Source of the DNA: Flammulina velutipes
Taxonomy: Eukaryota; Basidiomycota; Agaricomycetes; Agaricales; Physalacriaceae
NCBI GenBank assembly: GCA_011800155.1
Contig: CM022376.1
Coordinates: forward strand, 1,674,001 to 1,738,000
Direction: 5' to 3'
Length of the DNA: 64,000 bases
A program made the translations under genes and the position numbers. This document shows positions 11,345 to 23,247 of this stretch, in pieces. A model generated the notes under the pieces. The model searched no databases, was not told the origin of the DNA, and worked only from the letters and a program-made list of their open reading frames with translations. The first letter of the stretch is position 1; every line of letters starts with the position of its first letter.

Positions 11345-12300
11345 ATGTCCCAATTCACATCCAACAACACTTCCAACAACAACACCACCGGTGGCTTCAG
11401 CGACACTCGTCCTGAGCACCACATCCACGGCTCTGCCGACCCTCTTCCTGGTACTCGTGGCGTCAACCCAGTCGCCTACGACTCTATGGAGAGCAGCACT
11501 GCAGGCGCAGGAGCACCAACCAGCACCAACTTCGGCGGTGTGACTGGCGACCGCCACCACGAATCCAGCCATCTCCCAGGCGGCCTGAGCTCCCACGGCG
11601 ACAAGACCCACACCGACCGCCACACCGAGACAGGCGCAGGTCGTTTCGAGTCGGCCGACAACCACACTGGCGTGTTGGGCTCCCACAACGATAATGCTCG
11701 CACTGATCGTCAAACCGGCACAGGCGCGTTCAACAGCAGCACTGATCGCCAAACCGACACTGGCGCGTTCAATAGCAGCACTCAGCGTCAGCCCGAGTCT
11801 GGTCATCATACCGGCGCACTCGGCTCGCACGCTGCGACTCATACCGATCGTCAGACCGAAACTGGCGCTGGTCAGACACACAGTGGTGCAGGATACGACG
11901 CGCAGCGTCAGACTCAATCTGGTCACCATACTGGCGACCTAGGTCGCAACACTGGTGATGACCGTCACACTGGAACTGGCAAAGGTCCCCTTGACCAGCA
12001 TAAAGGTTAGTCAACCTTTTCGTTGCATCTTCTCATCGTTCTAACTGTCATCTGCAGGTGGCGTAGCTGCTGGTGGACGCAGTGATGTTCCCCAAGGCCA
12101 TGCTTCCGCTGTGGACAAGCTCATTGGAAAGTCAGAACAGGTAAATACATCTCCCATCTGTATTCGTTCGATTGCTGACAGTGGCTCGTTAGGCATTCGG
12201 CAAGGTCTCACACAATCCTGAGATCCAGGAGCGTGGTCAGTTGAGGGAGACAGGCGGGAAGGCCGCAGTGACAGAAAATGCCCGCGCATCCCGCGATTAG
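11345..12300 (+). CDS. Hydrophilic LEA/hydrophilin-like protein with degenerate repeats
   Basis: Three exons (11345-12005, 12058-12140, 12193-12300) joined in phase give 283 residues that are almost wholly Gly, Thr, His, Asp, Gln and Ser with hardly any hydrophobics. The middle carries degenerate repeats of the form TDRQTxTGA and SGHHTGxLG. The conserved C-terminus reads SAVDKLIGKSEQAFGKVSHNPEIQERGQLRETGGKAA, recognisable as the CsbD/LEA-like tail of fungal stress proteins. Such proteins are usually induced by drying, heat or sporulation and are thought to protect macromolecules. That role is inferred from composition and family, not seen here. There is no signal peptide, so a cytoplasmic location is likely. 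Confidence 0.8.
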
Positions 12301-12483
12301 TTGAGAGTATGGCATATTCTGGACCGTCTATAACAAACATGTATTACTAGCTCGTCATTGAATCGCTTCTCTTGCAACTCATTCGCGTGTCACAATCGTC
12401 ACTATGCGACTCGAAAAAGTCATTCATCGACCATAACAAAAATCCAGTATATTGTCACCTTGGCGTATCTGATGATACTGTAT

Positions 12484-13596
12484 TCACAGAAGACACGACA
12501 AGAAGTCGCCCAACCTCTCCAACACGTACGCCTGAGCCTCCGCACCTGCATCCAACTTATTCTCCGCGTTGAAAACGCTAATGCTAGCAAAGCAACCTTT
12601 CCCTACTACATCACTCTCCGTAGGTAGCCTCCTACCCCCGCAATGCTCCACATCCGTCGCGAACAAGTTGAAGAAGATCCTAGACAAGATCCATCGATAG
12701 TCCTCAACTGCGCAATTGTCCACCGAGGCGTAGTTGACGTTAACACTTATGCCCGCGGGGAGGATATCCCCAGGGGCCGCGATGATAGCGTCTACGAATT
12801 GGGTGGTCAGCGCTGCTGCAGTCCGAGCTGCGATGGACGCTGGGGAATTGGGCGAGGACTGCAGAGTGGTGTACGAAACGGAGGAGCCGGAGGAGGATGA
12901 GAATGCGATGGAGGGGATGCCTTGTTTGGCGGCTTCGGCGGCTGCGCCACTTTAGATTTGATTGTGAGTGTCTGAGGGCGGGAAGTGGAAGGGAGACGTA
13001 CATTGTACCGGAAAAGAAGACTGAGAGGCCGAGGTTTGCTGGAAGGGCAACGTGTAAATGGAATGATTCGAAAGTTCGTGGGTATGGATGTACATACCAC
13101 CAATGTTTGGGCCCGAGACGACGAGGTCTGGAGGGGCACCGAAGAGCTCGGCTGAGCGATTCTGGATACCGTAGCGAACGGCGTCGACGGGGTATGCATT
13201 GACGTAGTTCAAGAACGCTGGATAGTAATTATGACCGTGACACGGATGTATGGCAGACCAGACAAAACTAACGATTAGACGCGTCGGATCCCACTGCCGG
13301 AGATCCTGAAGGGCAAGTGTCGAACTGACACGGGTTTTGTAGAGTTGTAGGCGTCCTGCTGTTAGACCCAGTCCCCGACTGATTCTCGGCTGGGGACGAC
13401 AATAGAACCTTCAAGTTGTAAGTACCAGTCACTTGTAACTCAACGAAGGCGAACGTACGGAGAACCCAGCTTGACTTAATGCCTCGTACTGTGCGCGAAT
13501 CATGGAGGTCGCCCATCCATCGTCGTTGGAGAGGAGAACGTTCGTCTGAGCTTCAGCGCGTAGCACGAGGACAGACAGGAATAAATTGAGCCGCAT
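12484..13596 (-). CDS. Secreted SurE-family 5'/3'-nucleotidase (survival protein SurE-like phosphatase)
   Basis: Five exons (13459-13596, 13273-13408, 13098-13217, 13002-13038, 12484-12949) sum to 897 nt, or 298 residues, with all junctions in phase. A short signal peptide (MRLNLFLSVLVLRAEA) is followed by the SurE metal-binding signature VLLSNDDGW. Next come SSPAENQSGTGS (the family's SP...SG region), PDLVVSGPNIG (the SGxNxG motif), and SGTIGAAAEAAKQGIPSIAFS (the SGTVGAA...G motif). Metal-ligand positions (NDD and the later Ser and Asn) are present, so the enzyme is probably active. SurE enzymes remove phosphate from nucleotides or act as acid phosphatases. The signal peptide points to secretion or the vacuole, consistent with phosphate scavenging. 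Confidence 0.9.
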
Positions 13597-14489
13597 GGTG
13601 GTGTCTCAGACCAGGTTAGAACATATGGTTGGTTTTATAGGTGGGAAGGACAGCGAACGTGCATATGGTCCTATATGGTCGGGTATGTTGTTGCCGACGA
13701 CATGTGGACGGTGAGTTGATGGGTGGGGTGGATCGAGAACCTAGTAGCGCGAGCGCCATTTCCCACGCACGTTGTCTGGTTCAAAAGAAGTTGCGGACCG
13801 TTCTCTGCGGGTGTAATTATTTGCAGTACGCGAAAGCGCTGAACGATGTCACTGAAATCTCTTGCGTTAACGCGTAATTCATTCACATTACTGCAAGACT
13901 GTCAACGGTGGGAAATGCATACATAGTTCGACTTACGCGCTACGACAATTATAACATCCGCTAGTGGCGTGCACATGACTATTGAGCGCTGGTATCCGTA
14001 GTGTTAGCGCAGGGAGGTCATGGAGGCTCCTACTTGGGAAAGGGAATCACAGCAATTGGAAGGAAGTTGGAAGGAAGGGGGAACAATGGCCGGGCCGGCC
14101 TTCCCGATCATCATGACCACCATCAACCAACTTCCACTTCGTATATATTATTCACTGCCATTGGACAGCCTTGCTGGTTCCAGTTCACTCGTATCAATAA
14201 AACACTTGGTAAGTGATTCAAAACTATATGGCCCGGAATACACGATTCTCAATGAAACTCCACATCGGTGATTTCTAGGCTCTAGCTCGCGCAACTTCCA
14301 AATTTGCACGACATTACTTAGCTTCTCACAACGGGTTCTTTTGCGTCATCAAGTGGCAAACATGATGGAATCCCGAGTGGCGTTCTTTCTGTCCACTTTC
14401 CTCGTTCGTTTCATGTAGCTGTCCTTGAGTTTTGAGGGCGCTATAAGCCATAGCTGGTATCTTGATCTAGGCAGACCGTTAATCATACC
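13597..14489. other. Intergenic region; the right part matches DUF6534 upstream regions
   Basis: From about 14,150 to 14,489 the sequence resembles the DNA upstream of the other two DUF6534 genes, including the run around CCGAGTGGCG and a GCTATAAGCC box about 60 bp before the start codon. The part left of 14,150 holds nothing recognisable. Confidence 0.5.
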
Positions 14490-16154
14490 ATGTCCTCCCA
14501 TGTAATCGTATCTCTCGACGCGAGCCTTGGTGTGTTGTCATCTGCCTACGATTCACACATTCTAAATACTAATATTCTCCATCTATAGGTGTAGCACTTA
14601 TTGGTGTGCTGCTCATGTGCACACTTCTTGGAATCCTCATCACTCAGACTCATACATACTTCCAAACGTTTGAAAATGATCGCACCTGGCTGAAGATAAC
14701 AGTTAGTCCTTCTACTCCTTGAACGGTATTTCATAGTGCTGATCGATCCATAGGTTGGCATAGTTTTGTATGATTCCAGTCTAGGCTCGCTTGATAAACC
14801 CTCGCTAATGGTAAAACAAACAGCATCCTCGAGGTGGGCCACTCAATCTGTGTAATGCACGTCTCCTATCTCTTCACTGTCACTGGATACGGAGATCCCA
14901 CCACCATGGTGAACCCTCCCAAGACGTTCGCGGCTAATATCGTCATGACGCATCTACTCAAATTCATAGGCAAGTCGAAACTTCCCTTTCAATAGTCTCA
15001 AACTAAGATACCTCCAGTCGAGACATATTTCGCCTACAGAATCTGGCGACTTACCTCCAACAAGATCATCGCTGGGATCGCCGGGATCCTCAATGTCATC
15101 GTCGTATCAATCGGGATTGCCTTAGCCGTAAACTCTTTCTTACTGGAATCTCTCGCTGAATTCCGGATGAGGATGTCCTGGGTTATACCAACTTCGTTCG
15201 GTGTATCACTCGCGGTCGATGTTTACATCACTGCCACACTCATCTCATGGCTTGCTCAAAGACGCCGCGTTGCCCTACGTTCGTAAGTTCTCAACATGGA
15301 TATCAAGAGACGGAGGCTTACTTGGACGGGATATTAGCACCGCCAAGATTCTGGACAGGGTACTTTTATGGGCGATTCGTCAGTTATATTCTATGGTACT
15401 AAATAACCCATTAAGCTGACTCTGATTGCCCACCAGAAACAGGATTTGTCACCTGGTGTGTGGCGGTTCATAGAACATGAGCTTCCCCGGGCCATCTAAT
15501 TGCCACACAGCTTAAACTCTATTATATTGTTGATCACTGTGAGTTGCTATACTTCCGCTCTCCAACCCAATATAACCCAGTCTAATAGTTTGAGCTTATG
15601 CCCGTGAACTGTATGAACCAATATTTCTCCTCCATTACATGACTGCACACTCATGTTCGACAGTCGTTTGGATCGCATTCTACATCATTCAGCCAAATCG
15701 TGAGTTTGACTGAGCTAAGGAAGGGCCACCGGAACTGACAGCGTTGCTGATAGTCTACTCCAACTCCTTTCTCGCAAGGTTAGCCGTATCTTCAAATTCA
15801 TTGTCCGATTACTCATTCCTCTCTCCGCCAGTCTCAATGCTCGCGCGTCAAATAGCAGACAGCCTGAGCATATCAGTCTCGACATCGAGTCAAATGATGA
15901 GAGTATGATAGCAGGAAGCTACCTGACCCGCTCCGCCACGGTAGTATGCTTTGATATTCCGGTATGGGGTGTATTACTAAACTATTGACAGAAGGATTTC
16001 GAGTCGCACTGCAGGTCAAAGGTAGGGATCAAATGCCTTCCCACAATAACACTCTAATGTGTACTACTAGGGTAACGACTCATCGCGGTTTACGCATTCT
16101 GGACCAAGTATAATAGATATACGGCCACAAGCAAAAGAGAAGGACAGGAGATGA
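14490..16154 (+). CDS. DUF6534 seven-helix membrane protein, copy A (intact)
   Basis: Fourteen short exons sum to 972 nt, or 323 residues, all in phase. The start follows a conserved ACCATGTCCTC context. The protein shows the pattern of the basidiomycete DUF6534 family: seven hydrophobic helices, with TM1 VALIGVLLMCTLLGI, then GHSICVMHVSYLFTVTGYGDP, VETYFAYRIWRLTSNK, MSWVIPTSFGVSLAVDVYITA, and a last segment LYSNSFLASLNARAS followed by a polar tail. The intron after KFI starts with GCAAGT, a GC-AG intron, while the two paralogs have GTAAGT there. The function of the family is unknown; a receptor-like or transport role is only conjecture. Compared with copies B and C, the exon layout is the same. 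Confidence 0.85.
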
Positions 16155-16945
16155 AGTGGGGTGGATATTCCTATGTTCAGTGTATATTCAATATCTCCCA
16201 TGTCTGTTATCACGTCTCCAGCCGTACGAGTCGAACCAAGCAGTTGTGTCGTGCAGACAACAAGGACGCGGGCGCTGGCACGAATAGTAGTGGTTATGTC
16301 GCTGTCCCAAAACATATGATCGCTTCATCGGATGTGCGGGCCGCCTATGCCGTGCATTCCTTTTCTCCGACACAACAAGTCGTGCATGAATTAGGCATTG
16401 GAAGGTCGTCTTGTGGTTATATTCTTGTGGTGAGAGGATACCCAACACTCGCATCCAACACGCAAGGTCGAAACTGGCCGATGCCTAACGATTACGTCCA
16501 ACACAAGGTGAAAACTCGCCGGGTTGGTATTTTTTTCTCAATTCACTCATTGCTTCTCCAGAATCCTCGTGTATAGATGAGGCTGCGCTCCTACCTCGCT
16601 TTGATAGATACATCTACAGGTGACCTTGCGTATACAGCCGAAGATATCCCTCTCTCTGTGCTTACTTGCTCTCTGGTCTCAGTTCACTCCGATCAGCAAA
16701 AACTCTATAGTACGATACCCCACATCAGTGATTTCCAGCTAGATCTCCAGGTGCATAATTACCAAATCTGCGCGATACCAGGTTCTCACCACTGGTTCTT
16801 CAAGCTTCAAGATCAAGCAATATGATGGACTCCCGAGTGGCGTTATTCTTTGTCTACATGCCCCGCTCGTTTCATCCAGCTGTTTCTGAGCTTTGCGAAT
16901 GATATAAACAGGCCAAGGCTAGCATCTTGATCTACGCAGTAAACC
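16155..16945. other. Upstream segment of DUF6534 copy B, duplicated at copy C
   Basis: From about 16,500 (CAACACAAGGTGAAAACT) to 16,945 the sequence matches 30,440-30,908 upstream of copy C over roughly 450 bp with small indels. It includes a GATATAAACAGGCC promoter-like box about 50 bp before the ATG. The DNA left of it holds no recognised gene. Confidence 0.6.
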
Positions 16946-18980
16946 ATGTCCTCGCACTCAGTCGTGACTATCGATGCGAGCCTTGGTGTGTTGCCTTCCA
17001 CCCACGATTCACTGTGTCCCGAATCTCATTCCCCACTAGGCGCAGCACTTATCGGTGTGCTGCTAATGTGCACACTTCTCGGGATCGTTATTACTCAGAC
17101 ACATACCTACTTCCGAACGTTCGAAAACGATCGCACCTGGCTAAAGACGACGGTAAGTCCTTAACGGGAGGGGTAATTCTTACTGATCGATGCGTAGGTT
17201 GGCTTAGTTTTGTATGCTTCCAGCCTCGCTCTGTCATCTTCGCTCATGCTAATGCTAAAACCAACAGTATCCTCGAGGTGAGCCACTCAATCTGCGTCTC
17301 GCACGTGCTCTATCTCTTCGCGGTGACCGGGTACGGAGATCCCACGGCCATGGCGCACCCTCCCAAGACGTTCGGAGCCAACATCATCATCACACTCCTG
17401 CTGAAATTCATCGGTAAGTCGAATCCTAGTTTGTCCCAAACTACAGTTCTGACCCCGAGTCGTATCCATTGGCAGTCGAGACATATTTCGCCTACAGAAT
17501 CTGGCGACTCACCTCCAACAAGATCATCGCTGGGATCGTCGTGGTCCTCAATATTGTCGCCATATCATTCGGGATCGTTATAGCCTCTAATTCTTTCATA
17601 CTGAAATCACTCCCGGAGTACCGAGTGAGGATGTCCTGGGTCATACCGACTTCTTTTGCTGTATCGCTCGCGGTCGATGTTTACATCACTGTCACTCTTA
17701 TCTCGTGGCTCGCTCGAAGACGTCGTGTTGCCTTACGCTCGTGAGTTCTCACAGTGAATGTCAATGAAGGACGGCTTACTCATGGACGGAATACTAGAAC
17801 GGCTAAGATTTTGGACAGGGCGCTTTTATGGGCCATTCGTCAGTGATATTCGATCGTAACGACCTAATCGTGAAACTGACTCTGTGCGTGACTCAGAAAC
17901 AGGATTAGTTACAAGGTCTGTCGTGATTTAAGGAGCTTGTCCGCACGGTCTTACTGTCAGCGAACAGCCTGAACTCTGTTATATTGTTGATCACTGTGAG
18001 TTGCGCTAGAACCCCTAGAAGTTAACCTAAAACAATCTACCAATTTGAGCTTATGCCCGTGAACTGTACGGCCCAATATTCCTTCTTCGTTACATGACCG
18101 CCCATTCACGCTCAACGTCCAACAGTCATTTGGATCGCATTCTACATCATCATCATCATCATCAATTACGCGGCGCGGACCTATACAGATCGCCGGACGC
18201 TAGAGTACGAGACGACACAAATGTATCGTACTTGCTAGTAACTACCCCCAATACCTTCCCAAGTCGAGCTCGCAGGTCGAGCATAAGCTCACCATCGCGG
18301 TAGATCTTGCGGTCAATACAGGTGGAAAGCCCAGGTTAGCCTCTTTCTTCATTCAACGCGTCAACCAACCATGCCAACTCCCGGTGAGTACATTTGCGTA
18401 GCGTAAAAAACCTTCAGTACCTTGGCGAAATACATTGCTACCATGTTGATCGTAGATCGTTGATATATCATCCTCTTCAAGAAGTCAACATCACTGATCC
18501 CGGAAGTGTAATACAGCCGAAACGTGAGTACAGTTCGACTTGGTCAATGAATTGCCACTAAATCCTCTGACAGTCTACTCCAACTCTCTTCTCGCGAGGT
18601 TAGTTAATTGTCAAGCGTCAGCGTACTCAGTGACATCTCCACCAGTCTCAATGCACGCGCATCAAATACCAGGCAACCTGATAATATCACCATCGACATC
18701 GAGCTAAGTGGCGAAAGCATGATAGCGGGAAGCTACCAGACGCGTGCTATGGCGGTTAATTCAGTACGCATCGACATCCCCTCATGAGGTGTTTTTACTG
18801 AACCGTTGACGGAAGGAAATCGAGTTGCGCAAGTCAAAGGTAAGAATCATACCTGTATGCCTTCCCGCAATACTTAATTGGTTTCGTCAGGGTAGCGACT
18901 CACTGCGGTTCGCGGGTTCTGGACCGAGCATCTTGGAAATACGGGCACAAGGAAAAGAAGGGGAAGAGGAGACGAAATGA
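16946..18980 (+). pseudogene. DUF6534 seven-helix protein, copy B (broken)
   Basis: The first eight exons match copies A and C and stay open: ATG at 16946, TM1, FILEVSHSICVSHVLY, VETYFAYRIWRLTSNK, ILLIT. The acceptor before the FELMPVN exon is lost (ACCAAT where A has TAATAG and C has ACTAG). Just after the next exon begins (FYII), about 375 bp of foreign sequence starting in a CAT microsatellite (18,146-18,165) is inserted up to about 18,523. After it the last exons resume (YSNSLLAR, then SLNARASNTRQ, ending GEEETK). The final intron acceptor is also shifted. The gene can hardly give a full-length product. Confidence 0.75.
18150..18523. other. About 375-bp insertion in DUF6534 copy B
   Basis: Present in copy B only; copies A and C read straight through at this place. 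It starts in a (CAT)n run and contains no transposon ends that I can see. It could be a captured gene fragment, since it holds a donor-like CGGTGAGTACA near 18,381. Its origin is unknown. Confidence 0.55.
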
Positions 18981-19422
18981 ATAGATCTTGGGTACCGTGT
19001 GTATGGAAGGACTCGAGAATCTGTATGTATATACGTGTGTCCGACGGAATTCACCAAAGGTTTCATAGGTAGGTAGGTAGTGGTCCCAATATTATAGCCC
19101 ATTTTTACTCTTCTGCATTCATGCACATGTTTCGGCACAGGTCCTTCTCCCGCTTGGAGTGTCCATAATGTTTCCAGACAGTTGTCCTCCAGTATTACAT
19201 TGGATCGAGACCAGACGATTTGCTCGAGAAGTAACCCGTCGAATATCTGTGGGGATCCACACAGTGGACGACAGGCTGGAGCGTCGCCCACAGATCATAT
19301 GTTGAACGCCAGGGCGTAGTACTAGCAGATGGCGGTGGTAACGGTGGTGCCGTCGATGGATAACATCCCGCAAGAAACTCCGAGGCTTCTGAATCACCGA
19401 ACCAGATAGCAGGAAACAATTG

Positions 19423-19750
19423 CTACGGTCCCAGCGTCCTTCTAGCGATGGATAAGACGAGTTGAATTTGCAAAGTGGGGATGCAGGATGGACTTATACA
19501 CGAGCACTTTGGAATATATTCCTCTCCCTGGTCTCGAATATCGCGTGGCTGCGGCGCTATGGCTAGTAGCTGTTCCATAGGGGACGCACCCAAGTAAACG
19601 AGTTCCAGCCAAGCCCAAAACCTGGAAAAATCATTGTTAGCATACGAGGACAATGAATGCAAATCGTCGGAGACTCACGGGTTTTACTGGCGCGATCGGA
19701 TATCGATGAAGTTCACCGGTCGACGATAACGAGCTGACATCTGTGAATGC
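19423..19750 (-). other. Exon-like open pieces downstream of the F-box gene
   Basis: On the minus strand an acceptor (TTCACAG near 19,734) opens a piece ending IAPVKP. A 61-bp intron-like gap then leads to a second open piece of about 70 codons ending with TAG near 19,447. A second frame is open over the same DNA, so coding status is unclear. No family is recognised. The stretch 18,981-19,422 holds nothing convincing. Confidence 0.25.
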
Positions 19751-19832
19751 TCATAGAAGAACACTATCCAAAAAGTCAGCGCCGACGACAATCTGTCAAT
19801 GAAGAGGCGTACATGGAAGCCGAAGAGCTCAT

Positions 19833-20683
19833 TCAACTCTTTCCATCTAAAAATGCATCCACGCGATCCCAAAAGTCAAATCTTTTGAGCATCGACTCGT
19901 CCGCATCCATGATATGGTTCATCGAGCGTGGATCACCGATGTTGACGAGCAGAAGGCGAGGATCCCGTTCGCGGAACGGTGACCACCATTCTATAAACGC
20001 GGCATCGAGCTTGGCGCTGACAACAGCGATGCATCGATAGGAAGGTTCGCCCTGGAGGTTGATGAGCGCCTCCTCAAGCAGTCCTTCCTCGCGGTCCACG
20101 TCCCCGTAAAACATTAAATGTGATAGGGCAGGACAACGGCTAAGGAAGGGGAAAACGACGGAATGCGGGTATAATCCCAAGGAGCACAGCTGCAGGTGGG
20201 TAAGGGAGGGTGGCGCATGAATGTAGACGACCAGGCCGAGGGTGTCGAATATGATATGCCGGAGAGAGCGTAAACGTCGGAGGTCCGGGATGTTGGGAAA
20301 CATGTTGTCTCTGAACTTGACATCGCTGACTCGGAGGTACAGATGGGTTACACTGGTGAAGGTAAGAGCGGCGCGCGCAAGTGGCGTAGACGTTCGCAGA
20401 TTGCGGACGGTGCGAGCGAAAAATGGTTCATCGTTTCGCCTTTCGTAGCACCTATCGAAACAACGCTTGTCTTTGTAAGTGCCCATGAGAATGATATTTC
20501 GGTAGAGCACTGGTTCGATCCTGTGGTGGACAAGGTCAGCTTGAGAGATATTAATTAGAAGAGGACGCACCAGTTTCGTACGTCCTGCGATACAAAGAGC
20601 AAGTTGTACGCAGTCTGCGTACTATCGAACGCTGCAGTTTCAAAGACAAGGCGAAGTAGATCGACAGGGAAGTCAATAGACAT
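19833..20683 (-). CDS. F-box/LRR-like protein
   Basis: Two exons (20571-20683 and 19833-20520) separated by a 50-bp intron encode 266 residues. The N-terminus FPVDLLRLVFETAA...AYNLLFVSQDVRNW, continuing into IEPVLYRNIIL, is the degenerate F-box motif common in Agaricomycetes, followed by FFARTVRNLR and a series of leucine-rich strands (VTHLYLRV, SLTHLQLCSLGL, ALSHLMFYG). F-box proteins link substrates to the SCF ubiquitin ligase through Skp1; the substrate is unknown. The gene is divergent from the dead GT90 gene, and its start region is duplicated at 28.58 kb. No stop codon or frameshift is seen. Confidence 0.8.
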
Positions 20684-21260
20684 GGTGGTAACAAGGCAAG
20701 CTAGTATTAGCCTCTTACCACCACCATCACTCGCAGCCATCTTCGCTCGTACAACAACCGTGGATATAAATGCTACTAAAATGCTCTCTGTGAATGTACG
20801 ACGACGCAGAAGCAGCTTAGAGCCCAAGTCCTAGTGCACGGTGCGTATCCTTTTGTCCTTTGAGAATGTCCGTTCAAGGGCAACCACAGACAGGGCATAT
20901 ACAATGGCAAATTCCACACCGAGAACTAGAGCTGACTGTAATGCTGGACACTGTGCATAGGTCATTATTTCCCTTTCTTCTCCCTTCTTGTCGTACTCAC
21001 TTCTCTCCAGTGAGACGATTAAACGCGTGAACTGCTATTCGGAGTCGCCACCTCCATATCTATGTTCATATTTCTCCACGCGTTTTCCCCGACCAGGAGA
21101 TTCGAGAGAATCCATCGTTCAACAACAGATCACGGACGCATCATAATTGTTGACAGCGCTAGTGAGTACATATTCTCCTCGTTGTTTTTCATGCTAACCC
21201 TATCGCAGTGCGCCTCAAGGGATTCCTTGTTCTGTTGTCCCGAATCAGCATCCAGTTGCG
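20684..21260. repeat. Segment duplicated at 28,575-29,240 (F-box promoter and probable GT90 5' region)
   Basis: From the F-box start codon rightwards, the sequence matches 28,575-29,240 with many substitutions and small indels. Shared runs include TAACAAGGCAAGCTAG, CATCTTCGCTCGTACAACAA, TTTTCCCCGACC and GATTCCTTGTTCTGTTGTCC. Part of it is probably the 5' coding region of the adjacent GT90 gene. Confidence 0.7.
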
Positions 21261-21434
21261 CGAGCAGAGAAGGAATAGGAGGCCAAACAAAGCAGCGCTA
21301 GTTGAGTTGATACGGAAGGCAACCCCTTCGATGAATGGTGCGTCCAGCCGTTTCCCCTTCGTTTTACATCCAAATTTATAAAAGTTTCCAGTGGGAATAC
21401 GTATAGCGACACAACGTCCAACTTCCAGACAAAT

Positions 21435-22830
21435 ATGTACGAACAGATATACCGCGACTTGGAGCCTTACTGGGGTATGGATCCTACCGACTTGCGGGAG
21501 CTCTACACCCGGCTGGAGAATGAAAAGTCAAATTTCATGATTCTTACCAAGGAAGACGCCGGGAATTTGGACCTCGTCAACTCGCTCAGCAATCCCGATA
21601 GACAAGAAGGTCCTGCCTGGAGTGCGATAGAACTCCAGGCGAACGTCCAAGAACATTTGCCTTTTAAGCAATTTTCACTCATGATGACCGTCCCAACAGG
21701 CTAACTGACTTCAACATGAAAGAGTCGCTTCTGGAGGCAATCAAAACCCAATCTGGTTGGTGCTAATAACTTCGTTCTGTGACGCTTCGCTGATGTATCT
21801 ACAGTGCTCCGCAAGAAAGACCTAATCATACCGCACTATAGACGTTGGCGGTCTGCCTGCGACCCAGACTCGCACGCCAGCACAATCACGTTCGACCTGG
21901 ACGCTCCAGCACCATCCAAGGCCTCAAAATCATTCATACACGACCATCGACTGGCCATGGACCCGTGTCTTCATCCCGAGCTCTGGTGGACCCACGGGCA
22001 GTTCGTGTCGCACGACACTGGCCCCGGAGCGCAACCCGCCATGATCCCAGAGTTCGCTTACTGCTCTACCACACTTCATCATGATATTCGGGTCCCGTCG
22101 CTTTATGGGTGGGTCGACGGAGTATCGTCTTCGGAAGATCCTGTTTGGAATGGCAAGATCGAGGAACGGATGGTGTGGCGAGGGCTCAACACAGGGATAA
22201 CGTATTCCGAGTCATCTCGGTGGGATATGTCGCGCACAGAACCAGTCTTCTCGCGAAAACTAGTGCGATTGCGGGGAACGTAGATGTTATGCCGCTTACT
22301 CAGCCTGATCAACAGGTTGGATTGCCTGTGCCGATGAAGAATGCATTCCTCAGCCCAGCGTTGTTTGACGTCGGAATAGCTGGGAAGTATACTTGCTCTG
22401 GCTCGGTCTGTGCCTACCTCGAGGAGCACTTTCCGCCCAAGAATCGTCACAACGGAAAGGATACTTGGCGTTACAAGTATATTCTGGATGCAATTCGTCC
22501 TCTTACATTCACATTCACTCACTGACCATAATCATAGATTGGCGGGAATGGCTGATCTGGTCTGTTTTAATGTCTGATGTCGTCGAACTCTCTAGTGTTC
22601 AAGTCTACGATCTACCCAGACTGGTACGTGGATCGTGTGCAGCCTTGGGTGCATTATGTCCCGGTTCAGGTAGATTTGTCAGATTTGCATTATACACTTA
22701 TGTTTTTCTGTGGCGGGTTGAATGGGAGGGACGGGAATGATGAGTTGGCGTAGAAGATCGTGTGTACTGGGAAGAGGTGGACTCGGAACTATTGGAGGAA
22801 GAGGATATGACTGCTTTTATATATCTCTTT
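21435..22830 (+). pseudogene. CAP10-like glycosyltransferase (GT90), pseudogene
   Basis: Pieces of a GT90 (CAP10/xylosyltransferase-like) protein appear in order: RDLEPYWGMDPTDLRELYTR, then after a frameshift HDDRPNRLTDFN, IIPHYRRW, VWRGLNTGITY, RHNGKDTWRYKYILD, SSNSLVFKSTIYPDWYVDRV, and QPWVHYVPVQVDLSDLHYT. There is a frameshift near 21,665, in-frame TGA and TAA codons just before SSNSLVFKS (about 22,550-22,570), and TAG after NDELA (near 22,750). The frame changes several times. The gene cannot make a working enzyme. Intact relatives add sugars to capsule or cell-wall glycans in basidiomycetes. Confidence 0.85.
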
Positions 22831-23247
22831 TTCGGGTCGTCCTACTGCTTTGATCTTGTACTTCGATTAGGCTGATACGGTATGCACTCGGCGCGCTTCG
22901 AGACAACAATCGCGGTCACGTGTATTATCACCATAATGCACCATGACTTTTAGGTTCTGTACGGGATGTAATGGGTGTCGCCTCTTTCAGGCATCGTGGT
23001 AAGAGCAATGAACTTGTAAGGCTACATTCAATGTCTAGCATACAAATGATAGCCTATCAACGGTGTAGGTAACTATCCCCGAGGGAAAGTTAGACGTCTG
23101 CGACGAGCCTCTGATACGAGCAAGTGCGATCGTGCAAGGAGGGTGGGAAGTAGAGGACTCAGAAGAAAGCCAGCTGAACAGAGAGAAAGACAGTGAGATG
23201 TATAGAGACAAAGAGAGAGATAGAAGGTCAAGCATGTAAAGACTCGT
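22831..23247. other. Intergenic region
   Basis: No gene is recognised. A purine-rich GA tract at about 23,175-23,225 gives a long Leu/Ser frame on the minus strand that is not coding. It contains the 3' flank of the leftward gene at 23,248. Confidence 0.4.

Noticed and set aside
11105..11929. Long minus-strand open frame over the LEA-like gene
   Set aside because: It is the reverse shadow of the repetitive Thr/Gly/His codons of the plus-strand gene, which has in-phase introns and a conserved C-terminus.
23035..23235. Minus-strand Leu/Ser-rich small protein
   Set aside because: It is read from a purine-rich GA simple repeat; the LSLSLSL pattern is what such a repeat would give.
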